Assembly: GCF_003576455.2 (NCBI RefSeq)
Contig: NZ_CP032869.1
Location: 4,526,001 to 4,590,000 of the forward strand
DNA length: 64,000 bases
Source of the DNA: Mucilaginibacter celer
Lineage (GTDB): Bacteria > Bacteroidota > Bacteroidia > Sphingobacteriales > Sphingobacteriaceae
Direction: 5' to 3'
Below are positions 42,656 to 51,588 of this stretch, in pieces (within the stretch, counting starts at the first letter, position 1; every line of letters starts with the position of its first letter). The translations under genes and the position numbers were made by a program. Under the pieces are notes generated by a model. That model was not told where the DNA came from. It was given only the letters and a program-made list of their open reading frames with translations, and ran no database searches.

Positions 42656-43972
42656 CTACTTCGCCGTCTTCGTTATAAAGTTAATTATCGCCGTTACAAA
42701 CTCCGGTTTCAGCGGAAGATCGGGTTGGTTATACGTTTCTTTATTTTTTTCCTTATCGGCCGGAGCTTCCTTCAGCACGTGGTTCATGTTAGGGATAATG
42801 GTTAGGATAGCATCCGATTTTGCCTTTTTCAGCTTTTCGGCATCGCCAACGGTAACCTGTAAATCGGTAGTACCCTGGATGATCAGGATCGGGGCTTTCA
42901 CTTTCCTGATCTCACGCTGGGGGTTATACCTGAACCACGACATCAGGTATTTCTGGATGCTTGGTCGCGCTATAAAATATAGTGCAGGATCAATGTTATC
43001 AGTTGTTTTGCCACGCTTTAAACTATCCAGCATCCGGTTAAAACCATCCGAAATAAAGGCAGGCTGCGATTTCATCTGCTCGGTAAGGATTTTATCGGCC
43101 GAGTCGCCGGCACCTGCTACCGATATAAAACCCTTAATCGGTTCATCCTGCGAAGCCATCATACCTACTAATGATCCCTCGCTATGGCCAAGGATAATGA
43201 TCTTCGAAAAGCGTTCATCGGCGGCCAGCATATTCAACAGCGCGGCTGCATCCTCCACATAATCTTCAAACCTGATCTCGTTTTCTTTAATTGAAGTAAC
43301 GCTTTGCCCAACCAAACGTTTATCATAGCGTACCGATGCTATTCCTTTTTTTCCAAGCTCGTTGGCTATCATTTTATAGATATTGGCATGCAGGCCCAGT
43401 TTTGGGCTGTTGCCATCCCTATCGGTAGGGCCCGAGCCGGCAATAATCAGCACCAATGGCACTTTACCACTGGCATCCTTTGGCATAGCCAGCGTACCCG
43501 ATATTGAACCCAACAAGGTTTTAACAGAAACCGGCGACTCGACCAGCGACGGATCGGTAGCGATGGCAGTGCTTACCGGGGCTGCCGCGGCGGTTGAACC
43601 TGCGGGAGCGGTATAGGGTGTTAATGACAGACCGGTAAATTTATTATCAGCATTTAACGATAAGTTTAATACAAAAACACCCTTTTGAAAAGTTGCCTTG
43701 TAATGCGCAATCGGAACCTCGTAACTTGTTAAATCGGCCTGCAAAAGTGATCCTAATTGTACCTTTAACTGGTTGGTGGTATTCCTGAAATCAACAGGCG
43801 TTAACGCCTTCATCATTTCGGGGCTAAACATTGCATAAACACTGTCGGGCCGGTTGTAATTGTACAATCTTTTAAATTTATCGAGGGCAGCAGCATAGTT
43901 TGCAGGCGGTAACTGGGCAAACAATTTACCGGCAAAACAAAACATCAGTGCCAAAAGAAAAACCTTTTTCAT
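42656..43972 (-). CDS. exported alpha/beta hydrolase with DUF3887-like N-terminus
   Basis: 438 residues. Signal peptide (VFLLALMFCFAGKLFAQ), a DUF3887-like domain (about 25-115), a Thr/Ala/Pro linker, then an alpha/beta hydrolase. Oxyanion strand VPLVLIIAGSGPTDRDGN, nucleophile elbow ILGHSEGSLVGMMAS with Ser near 262, catalytic Asp in LIIQGTTDLQVTV and His in PNMNHVLKEA complete the triad. It is probably a periplasmic esterase or peptidase of the family-S9-like group. An exact -7 box lies 22 nt upstream. Confidence 0.87.
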   Translation of the reverse strand: MKKVFLLALMFCFAGKLFAQLPPANYAAALDKFKRLYNYNRPDSVYAMFSPEMMKALTPVDFRNTTNQLKVQLGSLLQADLTSYEVPIAHYKATFQKGVFVLNLSLNADNKFTGLSLTPYTAPAGSTAAAAPVSTAIATDPSLVESPVSVKTLLGSISGTLAMPKDASGKVPLVLIIAGSGPTDRDGNSPKLGLHANIYKMIANELGKKGIASVRYDKRLVGQSVTSIKENEIRFEDYVEDAAALLNMLAADERFSKIIILGHSEGSLVGMMASQDEPIKGFISVAGAGDSADKILTEQMKSQPAFISDGFNRMLDSLKRGKTTDNIDPALYFIARPSIQKYLMSWFRYNPQREIRKVKAPILIIQGTTDLQVTVGDAEKLKKAKSDAILTIIPNMNHVLKEAPADKEKNKETYNQPDLPLKPEFVTAIINFITKTAK

Positions 43973-43994
43973 GTTATAACGGGTGAAACAAATT

Positions 43995-44002
43995 CAAATT
44001 TA
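43995..44002 (-). promoter_or_regulatory. -7 box of the hydrolase gene (TAAATTTG)
   Basis: Exact TAnnTTTG, 22 nt upstream of the start at 43972. No clear -33. Confidence 0.45.
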
Positions 44003-44263
44003 ACCAAGTATGGAGGCCGAAAATAGCGAAAAAATCAGCTTGTTTCGCCTAATTATCGCTTTCGTTGTACTTTGTGTAAACAATATTTACTTTGCTTAAA
44101 GTAAAACCTTTTACCAAATGTTATTTATACAGTTTTATGCAACTTGAGTAAATAATATTTCGTTAAAATATCAGTAAGCATATATAAGTTTATGTATAAT
44201 GTTATATATTGCCCTTACATATTAATCTGAACGTTATAGCAAATTTCTACATCTAAATAATTA
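44003..44263. other. AT-rich divergent promoter region
   Basis: About 260 bp between divergently transcribed hydrolase and receptor-like genes. No reading frame; no exact -7 box was found for the plus-strand gene. Very AT-rich with several TATATA-like words, but no hairpin worth listing. Confidence 0.4.
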
Positions 44264-46714
44264 ATGAACTTTTTAACCAGGAGCTTTTTCATTGCGTTCT
44301 TGACGGGATTGTATTGTGTTGCCTACGCACAAACCAAGGCTCCGGTAATACAGGGAAAAGTTTTTACAGATAGCCATCAGCCGGCCGAAGCAGCCACCGT
44401 AATATTATTTAAAGTTAATGCGCCCGATACATCCATATTGCGCTCGGGCATTGTAAACCCTTCCGGCGTATTTGAATTTACCGATCTGAAACCAGGCACT
44501 TACCTGGTACAGGCCAGCCAGATAGGTTACAGCAAAATTTATTCGGGGCCGCACCATCTTACAGCCGGGCAAACCTTAACCACGCCCGATATTGTTTTAA
44601 AACCATCCAACCAGCAATTGCAGGAGGTGAAGGTGGTGGCCCGCAAGCCACGCATCGAGGTAAAGCCTGGTAAAATAACCCTAAGCATCCAAAACAGCAT
44701 ATTGGCCGAGGGTAATTCTGCCTTCGATATCCTCAGGCAATCGCCGGGGGTAAGGGTAAACAGTAACGAAACCCTCAGCGTTACCGGCAGGCAACCCGCC
44801 ATGGTACTTATTGATGGCCGCCCAACCAACCTGAGTGGCGATGATCTTGCCACCATGCTGCGCAGCATGCAAAGCAGCACTATTGATCAGATAGAAGTGA
44901 TTAGCAGTCCCTCGGCAAAGTATGATGCATCGGGCGGCGGCGTTATCAATATCATCTTAAAAAAAGGGAAAAACCTGGGCACCAACGGTACCATTACCGC
45001 CATGGCCGGTTATGGTAAATATTATAAAAGTACAGTAGGCATTGTTTTTAACCATCGCGATAAAAACCTAAACATATTTGGCAATTACACTTTTGATGCC
45101 AATAAAAGCGCCCGCACCATCAATACGCGCCGCAGTATTCTTTTTGATGATGTGCTGAGCAATTACAATGTTGATTATAACAACATTCAAACAACTCGTA
45201 ACCATAATTTTAAATTAGGTGCCGATTATACCATCAACCCAAAACAAACTATAGGTTTTTTAATTTTCGGCATAGTGCGTGAGGATGATTTTACCAAGCA
45301 CAACAACCTCAAGATCATTAACCGGGGCAAGCTCGATTCGATGATCAATGCCCGCTCAAATCTTGACAGGGGCAGCAGCTATTTAAATTATAATATTAAT
45401 TACAACGCCAAACTGGATAGCAGTGGCAAAAGCCTCTCGGCCGATGCCAATTACTCAACAAATCACCGTCACTCTAACGAGTATATCACCAATACGTTTC
45501 TTACGCCCCAAGGCAATAGCTACCGTGATGACCTGGACCTGGAAAACCTGTCGCCGGCAAAAATCCACATCTGGACTGCGAAAGTTGATTATGTTAACCC
45601 GCTCACCAAAACATCAAAATTAGAGGCAGGCGCTAAATACAGCCATGTTAACAGCGATAACGACCTGGTTTTCGGTCCGAAGGTAAATGGCAGCTACCAG
45701 CCCGATGTGCGTTTCAGCAACCGCTTTTTATATAAAGAAACTGTAAGCGCCGCGTATCTTAACTATCTTAATAAAATTGGCGCATGGGATATTACCGCAG
45801 GTGTAAGGGCCGAGAATACCAGTACCAGCGGCAGTTCGTGGGCTATAAACCAGGTTACACCTCGGGTAAACACCAACAGTTATTTTAACGTGTTTCCGCA
45901 GGTGCAGGTTAATTATGATGTTGATAAAAAGAATACCCTTGGCGTAGGCTATAACCGGGGTATCCACCGGCCGATGTATGAAGATATTAATCCCTTTTTA
46001 TACTATACCGATTTGTACGATTACAGGGCCGGCAACCCTAACCTGAAACCTGAGTTTACCAATACCATACAGCTATCGCACACCTATAATCAAAGTATAT
46101 CAACCCAGATATATTACAGCATTACTAACGATGCCTATGATTTCCCGGTGTACCTGCAGAACGACAGCAGCAAGGTTAACATTACCATACGCAACAACTT
46201 TGGGCAGGTGTTTACTTACGGTGCCTCGTTTTACGCCCCCGCCCAGATTACCAAATGGTGGAATGCCGATTTTAACGTAGATGCCATGTATGTGCGCTAC
46301 AAAGCTTATGCCCGCTATGGCAACTTTAACCGCGCAAAGCAGGATATTATTTTAAGCACCACGCAAACCTTTAGTATTACCGGCACAACAACCGCCGAAA
46401 TATTAGGCCGGTACGAAACGCCGACGATTTATGGTGTAAACAATTTAAAATCAAGCTATTCGGTTAATGTGGGCATCAGCAGGCAAATTTTAAATAAACT
46501 GGGTACCCTGAAATTAACCGTTATGGATATTTTTAATACCGACAGGGTACGCAACTACGCAATCTATCAAAATATCAATCTCAGCGAAACCAGCAAACGC
46601 GATACCCGCATAGTAAGGCTTAATTTTAGCTATCGTTTTGGTAAAAGCACGGTAAAATCGGCTACCAAACGCAATACCGGTAATGATGATGAGCGCCGCC
46701 GCACCGGTAATTAA
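44264..46714 (+). CDS. TonB-receptor-like outer-membrane beta-barrel protein
   Basis: 816 residues. Signal peptide (FFIAFLTGLYCVAYAQ), a CarboxypepD_reg-like domain (IQGKVFTDSHQPAEAATVIL, about 29-112), a plug-like domain with QSPGVRVNSNETLSVTGRQP and MVLIDGRPTNLSGDDL (about 150-235), then a large barrel ending IVRLNFSYRFGKS followed by a basic tail of about 20 residues. This is the outer-membrane barrel family 3 group often paired with peptide or siderophore uptake; the ligand is unknown. No SusD or anti-sigma gene adjoins it. It overlaps the convergent KTSC gene by 4 nt. Confidence 0.88.
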   Translation: MNFLTRSFFIAFLTGLYCVAYAQTKAPVIQGKVFTDSHQPAEAATVILFKVNAPDTSILRSGIVNPSGVFEFTDLKPGTYLVQASQIGYSKIYSGPHHLTAGQTLTTPDIVLKPSNQQLQEVKVVARKPRIEVKPGKITLSIQNSILAEGNSAFDILRQSPGVRVNSNETLSVTGRQPAMVLIDGRPTNLSGDDLATMLRSMQSSTIDQIEVISSPSAKYDASGGGVINIILKKGKNLGTNGTITAMAGYGKYYKSTVGIVFNHRDKNLNIFGNYTFDANKSARTINTRRSILFDDVLSNYNVDYNNIQTTRNHNFKLGADYTINPKQTIGFLIFGIVREDDFTKHNNLKIINRGKLDSMINARSNLDRGSSYLNYNINYNAKLDSSGKSLSADANYSTNHRHSNEYITNTFLTPQGNSYRDDLDLENLSPAKIHIWTAKVDYVNPLTKTSKLEAGAKYSHVNSDNDLVFGPKVNGSYQPDVRFSNRFLYKETVSAAYLNYLNKIGAWDITAGVRAENTSTSGSSWAINQVTPRVNTNSYFNVFPQVQVNYDVDKKNTLGVGYNRGIHRPMYEDINPFLYYTDLYDYRAGNPNLKPEFTNTIQLSHTYNQSISTQIYYSITNDAYDFPVYLQNDSSKVNITIRNNFGQVFTYGASFYAPAQITKWWNADFNVDAMYVRYKAYARYGNFNRAKQDIILSTTQTFSITGTTTAEILGRYETPTIYGVNNLKSSYSVNVGISRQILNKLGTLKLTVMDIFNTDRVRNYAIYQNINLSETSKRDTRIVRLNFSYRFGKSTVKSATKRNTGNDDERRRTGN

Positions 46715-46941
46715 TGAAAATGTGCATAGTGCACTTTAAGTTCGGGATATCGGCCTTTGATACTTTTTGAAAAAAAATGCCCTAACGATGCCGATTCAAT
46801 AAAGCGCTTATAGGTTGCCAACGGAAAGCCAAAGTATTGCCACACATCGCCGCTTTCCTTAAACTCCAGTTCGAGTATGCGCGATTCGGGATCGTAGCCA
46901 ACGCTGCTTAACGCCGATGATTGCACCCTTTGCCTTTGCAT
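46711..46941 (-). CDS. KTSC-domain protein
   Basis: 76 residues, essentially one KTSC domain: VQSSALSSVGYDPESRILEL, then GDVWQYFGFPLATYKRFIES and a Lys/Tyr ending (FFSKSIKGRYPELKV). KTSC domains occur alone or attached to lysyl-tRNA-synthetase-like or RNA-binding proteins; function is unclear. Convergent with, and overlapping by 4 nt, the receptor-like gene. Confidence 0.85.
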   Translation of the reverse strand: MQRQRVQSSALSSVGYDPESRILELEFKESGDVWQYFGFPLATYKRFIESASLGHFFSKSIKGRYPELKVHYAHFH

Positions 46942-46983
46942 ATATTTATAATATATGAAAGCCTAAAAAAGTTTTAAAAAATA

Positions 46984-47367
46984 TCAGCCGGCATGGCCGC
47001 TCAGCATGCTGGATACAATGATGAGTAAAACCACCAAAGTGATGGCTGTATAGAGATAATCCTTCTCCATAATAAAACCTATGGCCGAAAATATTACCCT
47101 TATAACGGGCGTGGCTATCAGCAAAATAATACCTGCCTGTATAATGGCCCGCCCGCGAAGCGTAAAAATACCATGTATAATACCGGCAGGAGTACTTACA
47201 AAATCGGGCACGCCAACAAATTTGCTGTAATCAACATGGGTATGCCCATGCCTGTACAAATAAATTACTCCGCCAATAAAAACAATGCTCATTGATACCA
47301 GCACCCCTGCGCGCAGTATCCAGCCTATCACGGCCTGCATATCGGTATCTTTGAATTTTTTGGTCAT
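46984..47367 (-). CDS. DUF1634 membrane protein
   Basis: 127 residues with three hydrophobic segments (WILRAGVLVSMSIVFIGGVI, AIIQAGIILLIATPVIRVIF, AITLVVLLIIVSSML). DUF1634 genes commonly sit next to TauE/SafE anion exporters, as here (the TauE/SafE gene is immediately upstream on the same strand). It is likely an accessory subunit or modulator of that exporter; this is inferred from gene pairing. Confidence 0.82.
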   Translation of the reverse strand: MTKKFKDTDMQAVIGWILRAGVLVSMSIVFIGGVIYLYRHGHTHVDYSKFVGVPDFVSTPAGIIHGIFTLRGRAIIQAGIILLIATPVIRVIFSAIGFIMEKDYLYTAITLVVLLIIVSSMLSGHAG

Positions 47368-47369
47368 TT

Positions 47370-47545
47370 CTTATCAGTCATTGGGTCATTAAGTCATTTT
47401 TGGAATCGGTCATTGAATCATTAGGCCATTTTTGGATTGGTCATTATATCATTGTGTCATTAAGTCATTTTTTTGATTAGCAAACCGGCGAGCCAATTAC
47501 TCTACACCATGCAACAATGACTTAATGACACAATGACCTAATGAC
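47370..47545. repeat. stuttering inverted repeat (GTCATTAAGTCATT)
   Basis: Between the TauE/SafE and DUF1634 genes: TCAGTCATTGGGTCATTAAG, GGTCATTGAATCATTAGGCC, GGTCATTATATCATTGTGTC on the left, and CAATGACTTAATGACACAATG with CCTAATGACTAAAT on the right. Same word family as 27478-27632. It would fold into a long imperfect hairpin within the presumed operon. Confidence 0.6.
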
Positions 47546-48390
47546 TAAATAGTCCCCGTAATTCCTTTATATATCATTTGCGATGCTAAAAATGTTACTA
47601 CCACGGCAAACACCCAGCGTAACCAGCCGGATGATGATGTGTGCACCAATATTTTTGATCCGCTTAATGCGCCTAATAGTACCCCTATGGCAACAGGCAT
47701 TGAAATGCCCGGGTCAATATAGCCGCGTTGCAAATAAACCACTGCGCTGGCAGCAGCGGTTACACCTATCATAAAATTGCTGGTGGTGGTTGATACTTTA
47801 AAAGGGATGCGCATAATGCCATCCATAGCCAGCACTTTCAAGGCGCCCGAGCCTATGCCCAGCAAGCCTGATATCACCCCGGCAAAAAGCATCATAAAAA
47901 AGCCTCCTCCCACATTGCGTACAGTATAGCTTACCTCGCCTGCAGGTGTAGGAAATGTGCCGTTCAGTTTTAATTTTTCGGCAAGTTCACTTTTTTGCTG
48001 ATGGATATGCTGAGCCTTTTTGCGTAATGACATCACTGCCGACAGGATGAGGATTAACCCGAATAAAACTGCAATAAAATTTGTTGGAATATAAACCGCT
48101 ATCAACGCGCCAACCATAGCGCCTGCCGTAGTGGCTATTTCCAGAAACATCCCCAGCCTGATATTTGTTATCCCCTCTTTAACATAAGCAGCCGCCGAAC
48201 CCGAAGAAGTAGCAATAACAGAAATAAGCGAAGCCCCTATAGCATACTGAATATCAACCCCAAGCAAAATAGTAAGCAGCGGAATAATAACCACGCCACC
48301 ACCCAAACCGGTTAACGAGCCCAATAAACCCGCCAGGTACGAACCAATAAGTATGATAAGCGTTAGTACAGTTACCGACATGCCAGCCAT
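47545..48390 (-). CDS. TauE/SafE-family anion exporter
   Basis: 281 residues with about eight transmembrane segments in two repeated halves. Family motifs: GLLGSLTGLGGGVVIIPLL (about 21-39) and the second-half equivalent GVISGLLGIGSGALKVLAMD (about 172-191). Family members export sulfite, sulfoacetate or other organosulfur anions; the substrate is not deducible. Paired with DUF1634 downstream. Confidence 0.88.
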   Translation of the reverse strand: MAGMSVTVLTLIILIGSYLAGLLGSLTGLGGGVVIIPLLTILLGVDIQYAIGASLISVIATSSGSAAAYVKEGITNIRLGMFLEIATTAGAMVGALIAVYIPTNFIAVLFGLILILSAVMSLRKKAQHIHQQKSELAEKLKLNGTFPTPAGEVSYTVRNVGGGFFMMLFAGVISGLLGIGSGALKVLAMDGIMRIPFKVSTTTSNFMIGVTAAASAVVYLQRGYIDPGISMPVAIGVLLGALSGSKILVHTSSSGWLRWVFAVVVTFLASQMIYKGITGTI

Positions 48391-48424
48391 TAATATCCGG
48401 CGGCTAAAGTAAGGAATTTATCAT

Positions 48425-48690
48425 TAGGGTATTTGTCTGAACCAGGATTTGGGGGGATTAAAAGATTATTTGGATTTTGTCTGAACTGGAATTTGGGGGA
48501 ATTATTTTAGAATGTATAGAATTTGCCTATCGCTTTGAAATTTTGATCATTCTTTAATTCAAAACATTCCCGTTCAGACAAAAAATCCTGCCCATCCCAA
48601 AAAAAACTACAAATCCCGGTTCAGACAACAATCAGCGCAATCGACGAAATCAAAACTATCAACGGTCAACAATCGGTGTAATCCCAAAAA
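48425..48690. repeat. TTGTCTGAACCRGGATTT palindromes and GGTGTAATCCC stutter
   Basis: The 316-bp gap before the UbiD gene holds TTGTCTGAACCAGGATTTGG and TTTGTCTGAACTGGAATTTG on the left against AAATCCCGGTTCAGACAA and CCCGTTCAGACAAAAAATCC on the right, forming an imperfect hairpin. Then AACAATCGGTGTAATCCC words run up to the promoter. Confidence 0.65.
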
Positions 48691-48694
48691 ACCG

Positions 48695-48702
48695 TAATTT
48701 CG
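48695..48702 (+). promoter_or_regulatory. -7 box of the ubiD-like gene (TAATTTCG)
   Basis: One mismatch from TAnnTTTG, identical to the gldFG box, ending 4 nt before the ATG. Likely leaderless. Confidence 0.45.
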
Positions 48703-48706
48703 CCGC

Positions 48707-50545
48707 ATGGGTTACTCAAGTTTACAAGCCTGCATTACCGATCTTGAAAAAAACGGCCACCTTGTGCGTGTTAAGGAAGAAGTTGATCCTTACCTGCAAA
48801 TGGCAGCCATACATCTTCGCGTTTTTGAAAACGAGGGACCGGCCATATTATTTGAAAATGTAAAAGGGAGTAAATTCCCGGCCGTGTCAAACCTTTTTGG
48901 TACCCTGGATAGGTCGAAATTTATTTTTCGCGATACCCTGGAAAAGATCAAGGTATTGGTTGACATTAAAAACGACCCGATAAAGGCTATTAAAAATCCA
49001 TTTAAATATGCAGGTGTGGGTTTAACAGCGCTATCTGCCCTGCCCATGAAAAGCGGCAGCGGCGCCCCCGTTAAATTTGGTAAATGTAATATCAGCGATA
49101 TTCCGCAAATTGTAAACTGGCCAATGGATGGCGGCCCTTTTGTTACCATGCCGCAGGTTTATACCGAAGATGCAGACAAACCCGGTATTATGAATGCCAA
49201 CCTGGGTATGTACCGTATTCAACTGGCCGGTAACGATTATATTTTAAACCAGGAAATAGGCCTGCACTACCAGATTCACAGAGGCATAGGCGTGCACCAA
49301 ACCAAGGCTAATGCTAAAGGACAACCGCTTAAAGTGAGCATTTTTGTAGGCGGCCCTCCTTCGCATCCCGTTGCAGCGGTAATGCCCCTGCCCGAAGGCT
49401 TATCTGAAATGACTTTTGCCGGTGCTCTGGGCAACCGCCGTTTCCGATATTTTTATGATAATGAAGGCTTCTGTATTTCGGCCGATGCTGATTTTGTGAT
49501 CACGGGCACGGTGATGCCGCACGAAAACAAACCTGAGGGGCCCTTTGGCGATCATTTGGGTTATTACAGTTTAGTGCATCCTTTCCCGCTGATGAAAGTG
49601 CATAATGTTTATCATCGGAAAGATCCGCTATGGTCGTTTACGGTAGTTGGCCGTCCGCCGCAGGAGGATACCAGTTTTGGGGCGCTGATTCACGAAATAA
49701 CAGGATCGGCTATACCAAAGGAAATCCCCGGTTTGCATGCTGTGAACGCTGTTGATGCTGCCGGCGTGCACCCCTTACTTTTTGCCATTGGCAGCGAACG
49801 TTATACCCCCTATTTAAAAGAGCGTAAACCGCAGGAAATTGTAACCATTGCCAACCATATTTTAGGCAAGGGGCAACTGAGCCTGGCCAAATACCTGTTT
49901 ATCGCCGCGCATGAAGATGACCCTGAATTAAACGTTAATGATATCGGCGGCTTCCTGAAGCATATCCTGCAAAGGATAGACCTTAGCCGTGATCTGCATT
50001 TCCATACCAACACTACCATAGATACGCTGGATTACAGCGGCGAAGGCCTTAATTCCGGCAGTAAAGTAGCCATTACCGTAGCCGGCGATATCAAACGTGA
50101 ACTTTGGACCGAATTGCCAGATTGGTTTAACCTCCCCCGCCCTATCAGCGGTTATAAAATGGCCATGCCGGGCGTGTTAATGGTTGAAGTACCTAAACAC
50201 GTTAATCACAAGGATATTCATAACGTTATCAGCGTTATAGAATATGCATTGCAGGATGAAAACCTTAACGGGCTGCCATTAATCGTGTTATGTGATGATG
50301 CCGGATTTGCCGCGGCAAGCATTAATAATTTTGTTTGGATAACTTTTACACGCAGTAATCCATCGCATGATATTTATGGCGTTGGCAGTTTTACAGAACA
50401 TAAACATTGGGGCTGTACCGGTCCGCTGATTATTGATGCGAGGATTAAGCCGCACCATGCACCGGTGCTGGAACGGGTGCCGGAGGTGGAGAAAACGGTG
50501 GATAGGCTGGGAGAAAAGGGAGGATCGTTGTTTGGGGTGATATAG
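48707..50545 (+). CDS. UbiD-family decarboxylase
   Basis: 612 residues, full length for UbiD. Signature regions: HRGIGVHQTKANAKGQPLKV, the prFMN/Mn-binding ENKPEGPFGDHLGYYS (about 275-290), then VVGRPPQEDTSFGALIHEI. UbiD enzymes are non-oxidative decarboxylases needing prenylated FMN made by UbiX. In Bacteroidota lacking ubiquinone they usually serve menaquinone synthesis, which is the likely role here. No ubiX is in the window. Convergent with the zeta-like gene (6-nt gap). Confidence 0.9.
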   Translation: MGYSSLQACITDLEKNGHLVRVKEEVDPYLQMAAIHLRVFENEGPAILFENVKGSKFPAVSNLFGTLDRSKFIFRDTLEKIKVLVDIKNDPIKAIKNPFKYAGVGLTALSALPMKSGSGAPVKFGKCNISDIPQIVNWPMDGGPFVTMPQVYTEDADKPGIMNANLGMYRIQLAGNDYILNQEIGLHYQIHRGIGVHQTKANAKGQPLKVSIFVGGPPSHPVAAVMPLPEGLSEMTFAGALGNRRFRYFYDNEGFCISADADFVITGTVMPHENKPEGPFGDHLGYYSLVHPFPLMKVHNVYHRKDPLWSFTVVGRPPQEDTSFGALIHEITGSAIPKEIPGLHAVNAVDAAGVHPLLFAIGSERYTPYLKERKPQEIVTIANHILGKGQLSLAKYLFIAAHEDDPELNVNDIGGFLKHILQRIDLSRDLHFHTNTTIDTLDYSGEGLNSGSKVAITVAGDIKRELWTELPDWFNLPRPISGYKMAMPGVLMVEVPKHVNHKDIHNVISVIEYALQDENLNGLPLIVLCDDAGFAAASINNFVWITFTRSNPSHDIYGVGSFTEHKHWGCTGPLIIDARIKPHHAPVLERVPEVEKTVDRLGEKGGSLFGVI

Positions 50546-50551
50546 GATTTC

Positions 50552-51166
50552 TTATTCTATAGATTTTTTGTCGGGAAAATCCAGATTACTGGTAATTATA
50601 TTAAAAGCATCTTCTGGTAAGCGTTCATTATTAAATGAATATCGAGCAAATTTTTGTGGATATTGTAACTCAGTGGCATTGTAGAACACAAGTCGTGAAC
50701 GTTTAAAACCCATTACTTCAAAATTAACTCCGGTCATACCAGTATAAATAAATTCAGTATTGTCGAAGTATATAAAATAGGCGGCGACATTTTTGAAACT
50801 TTCATTAAAATTAATCCTAATGTTCCCTTCACTAATAATCAACCCGCTTTGCTCTATGCTACGAAAGGCCACCCGTTCAAAAGAGTGTTGAGGCGAATCC
50901 AAAAATAATACAACTAATGATGTATCATAATTCGCGTCTCGAGCAAGATCCACTAAATCCTTAAAGCTGGAATCGTTAAATACCGTTTCAAGAATAATGT
51001 TTTTCCCTTGTTTTAAAGCATCTCTGAAAACATCTTTAGTCCGGTTTTTATAAACGTCTGTCATTATAATTTCAAAGCCAACCAGTGCATTTAAACGTGT
51101 TCGTATAAAACTTGACTTCCCAGCTGCGTTGCAACCAACTACAAATATTAACTCCGGCCTTTTCAT
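50552..51166 (-). CDS. zeta-toxin-like P-loop ATPase/kinase
   Basis: 204 residues. Walker A IFVVGCNAAGKSSFIRTRL (about 7-25), an Asp in IIMTDVYKNR where zeta kinases bind substrate, ILETVFNDSSFKDL, and an Arg-rich lid-like region FERVAFRSIEQSG. This is the zeta-toxin/AAA_33 plan. Zeta toxins phosphorylate UDP-sugars and block wall synthesis; many chromosomal homologues are not proven toxins. The small gene upstream shares a TAATG overlap. Composition is more AT-rich than UbiD and dapA, a hint of transfer. Confidence 0.7.
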   Translation of the reverse strand: MKRPELIFVVGCNAAGKSSFIRTRLNALVGFEIIMTDVYKNRTKDVFRDALKQGKNIILETVFNDSSFKDLVDLARDANYDTSLVVLFLDSPQHSFERVAFRSIEQSGLIISEGNIRINFNESFKNVAAYFIYFDNTEFIYTGMTGVNFEVMGFKRSRLVFYNATELQYPQKFARYSFNNERLPEDAFNIITSNLDFPDKKSIE

Positions 51167-51405
51167 TAATGGAGCTGCTTTATAATTGTATCTTTAATTT
51201 CAATTGGAAATTCATTTTCATCAGTTATAATTTCAACTTTTACTTGAAATCGTTCCCCGGTAGGCAACTCCTTTGTGTAATATTCACCGTCGCCTTCATA
51301 TTTGGCATAAAAAGGATTACCGAGTTCAAATGCCCTTTGCTTACCCAATTCATGAATGTTGTCAATATGAGCCAAAAGCCGTGTTAGCGTATCCGATCTT
51401 TCCAT
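51166..51405 (-). CDS. small partner of the zeta-like ATPase
   Basis: 79 residues from MERSDTLTRLLAHIDNIHEL; the frame can be extended ten codons to a TTG, which is less likely. It has an N-terminal helix followed by ELPTGERFQVKVEIITDENE. I recognise no family. A one-base TAATG overlap couples it to the zeta-like gene, the arrangement expected of an antitoxin before its toxin. Antitoxin status is inference from order only. Confidence 0.6.
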   Translation of the reverse strand: MERSDTLTRLLAHIDNIHELGKQRAFELGNPFYAKYEGDGEYYTKELPTGERFQVKVEIITDENEFPIEIKDTIIKQLH

Positions 51406-51577
51406 AATGCAAGGTATGGATTTTTCAAAGATCAATAAAACCAGTCAAACTAATCAATTAGCGGCAAGCTTTCTTCCCCAAAATCTAACTTTAAACCCAA
51501 CCAAAGCACTTTTTCAAAAAATAAACAGGCGCCTAACCTCTAATCTCCAATCACTAATCACTATATTAGCATCCTTT

Positions 51578-51585
51578 TAATTTTA
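51578..51585 (+). promoter_or_regulatory. -7-like box of dapA (TAATTTTA)
   Basis: One mismatch from TAnnTTTG, ending 3 nt before the ATG. It may give a leaderless transcript. Confidence 0.35.
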
Positions 51586-51588
51586 CTC

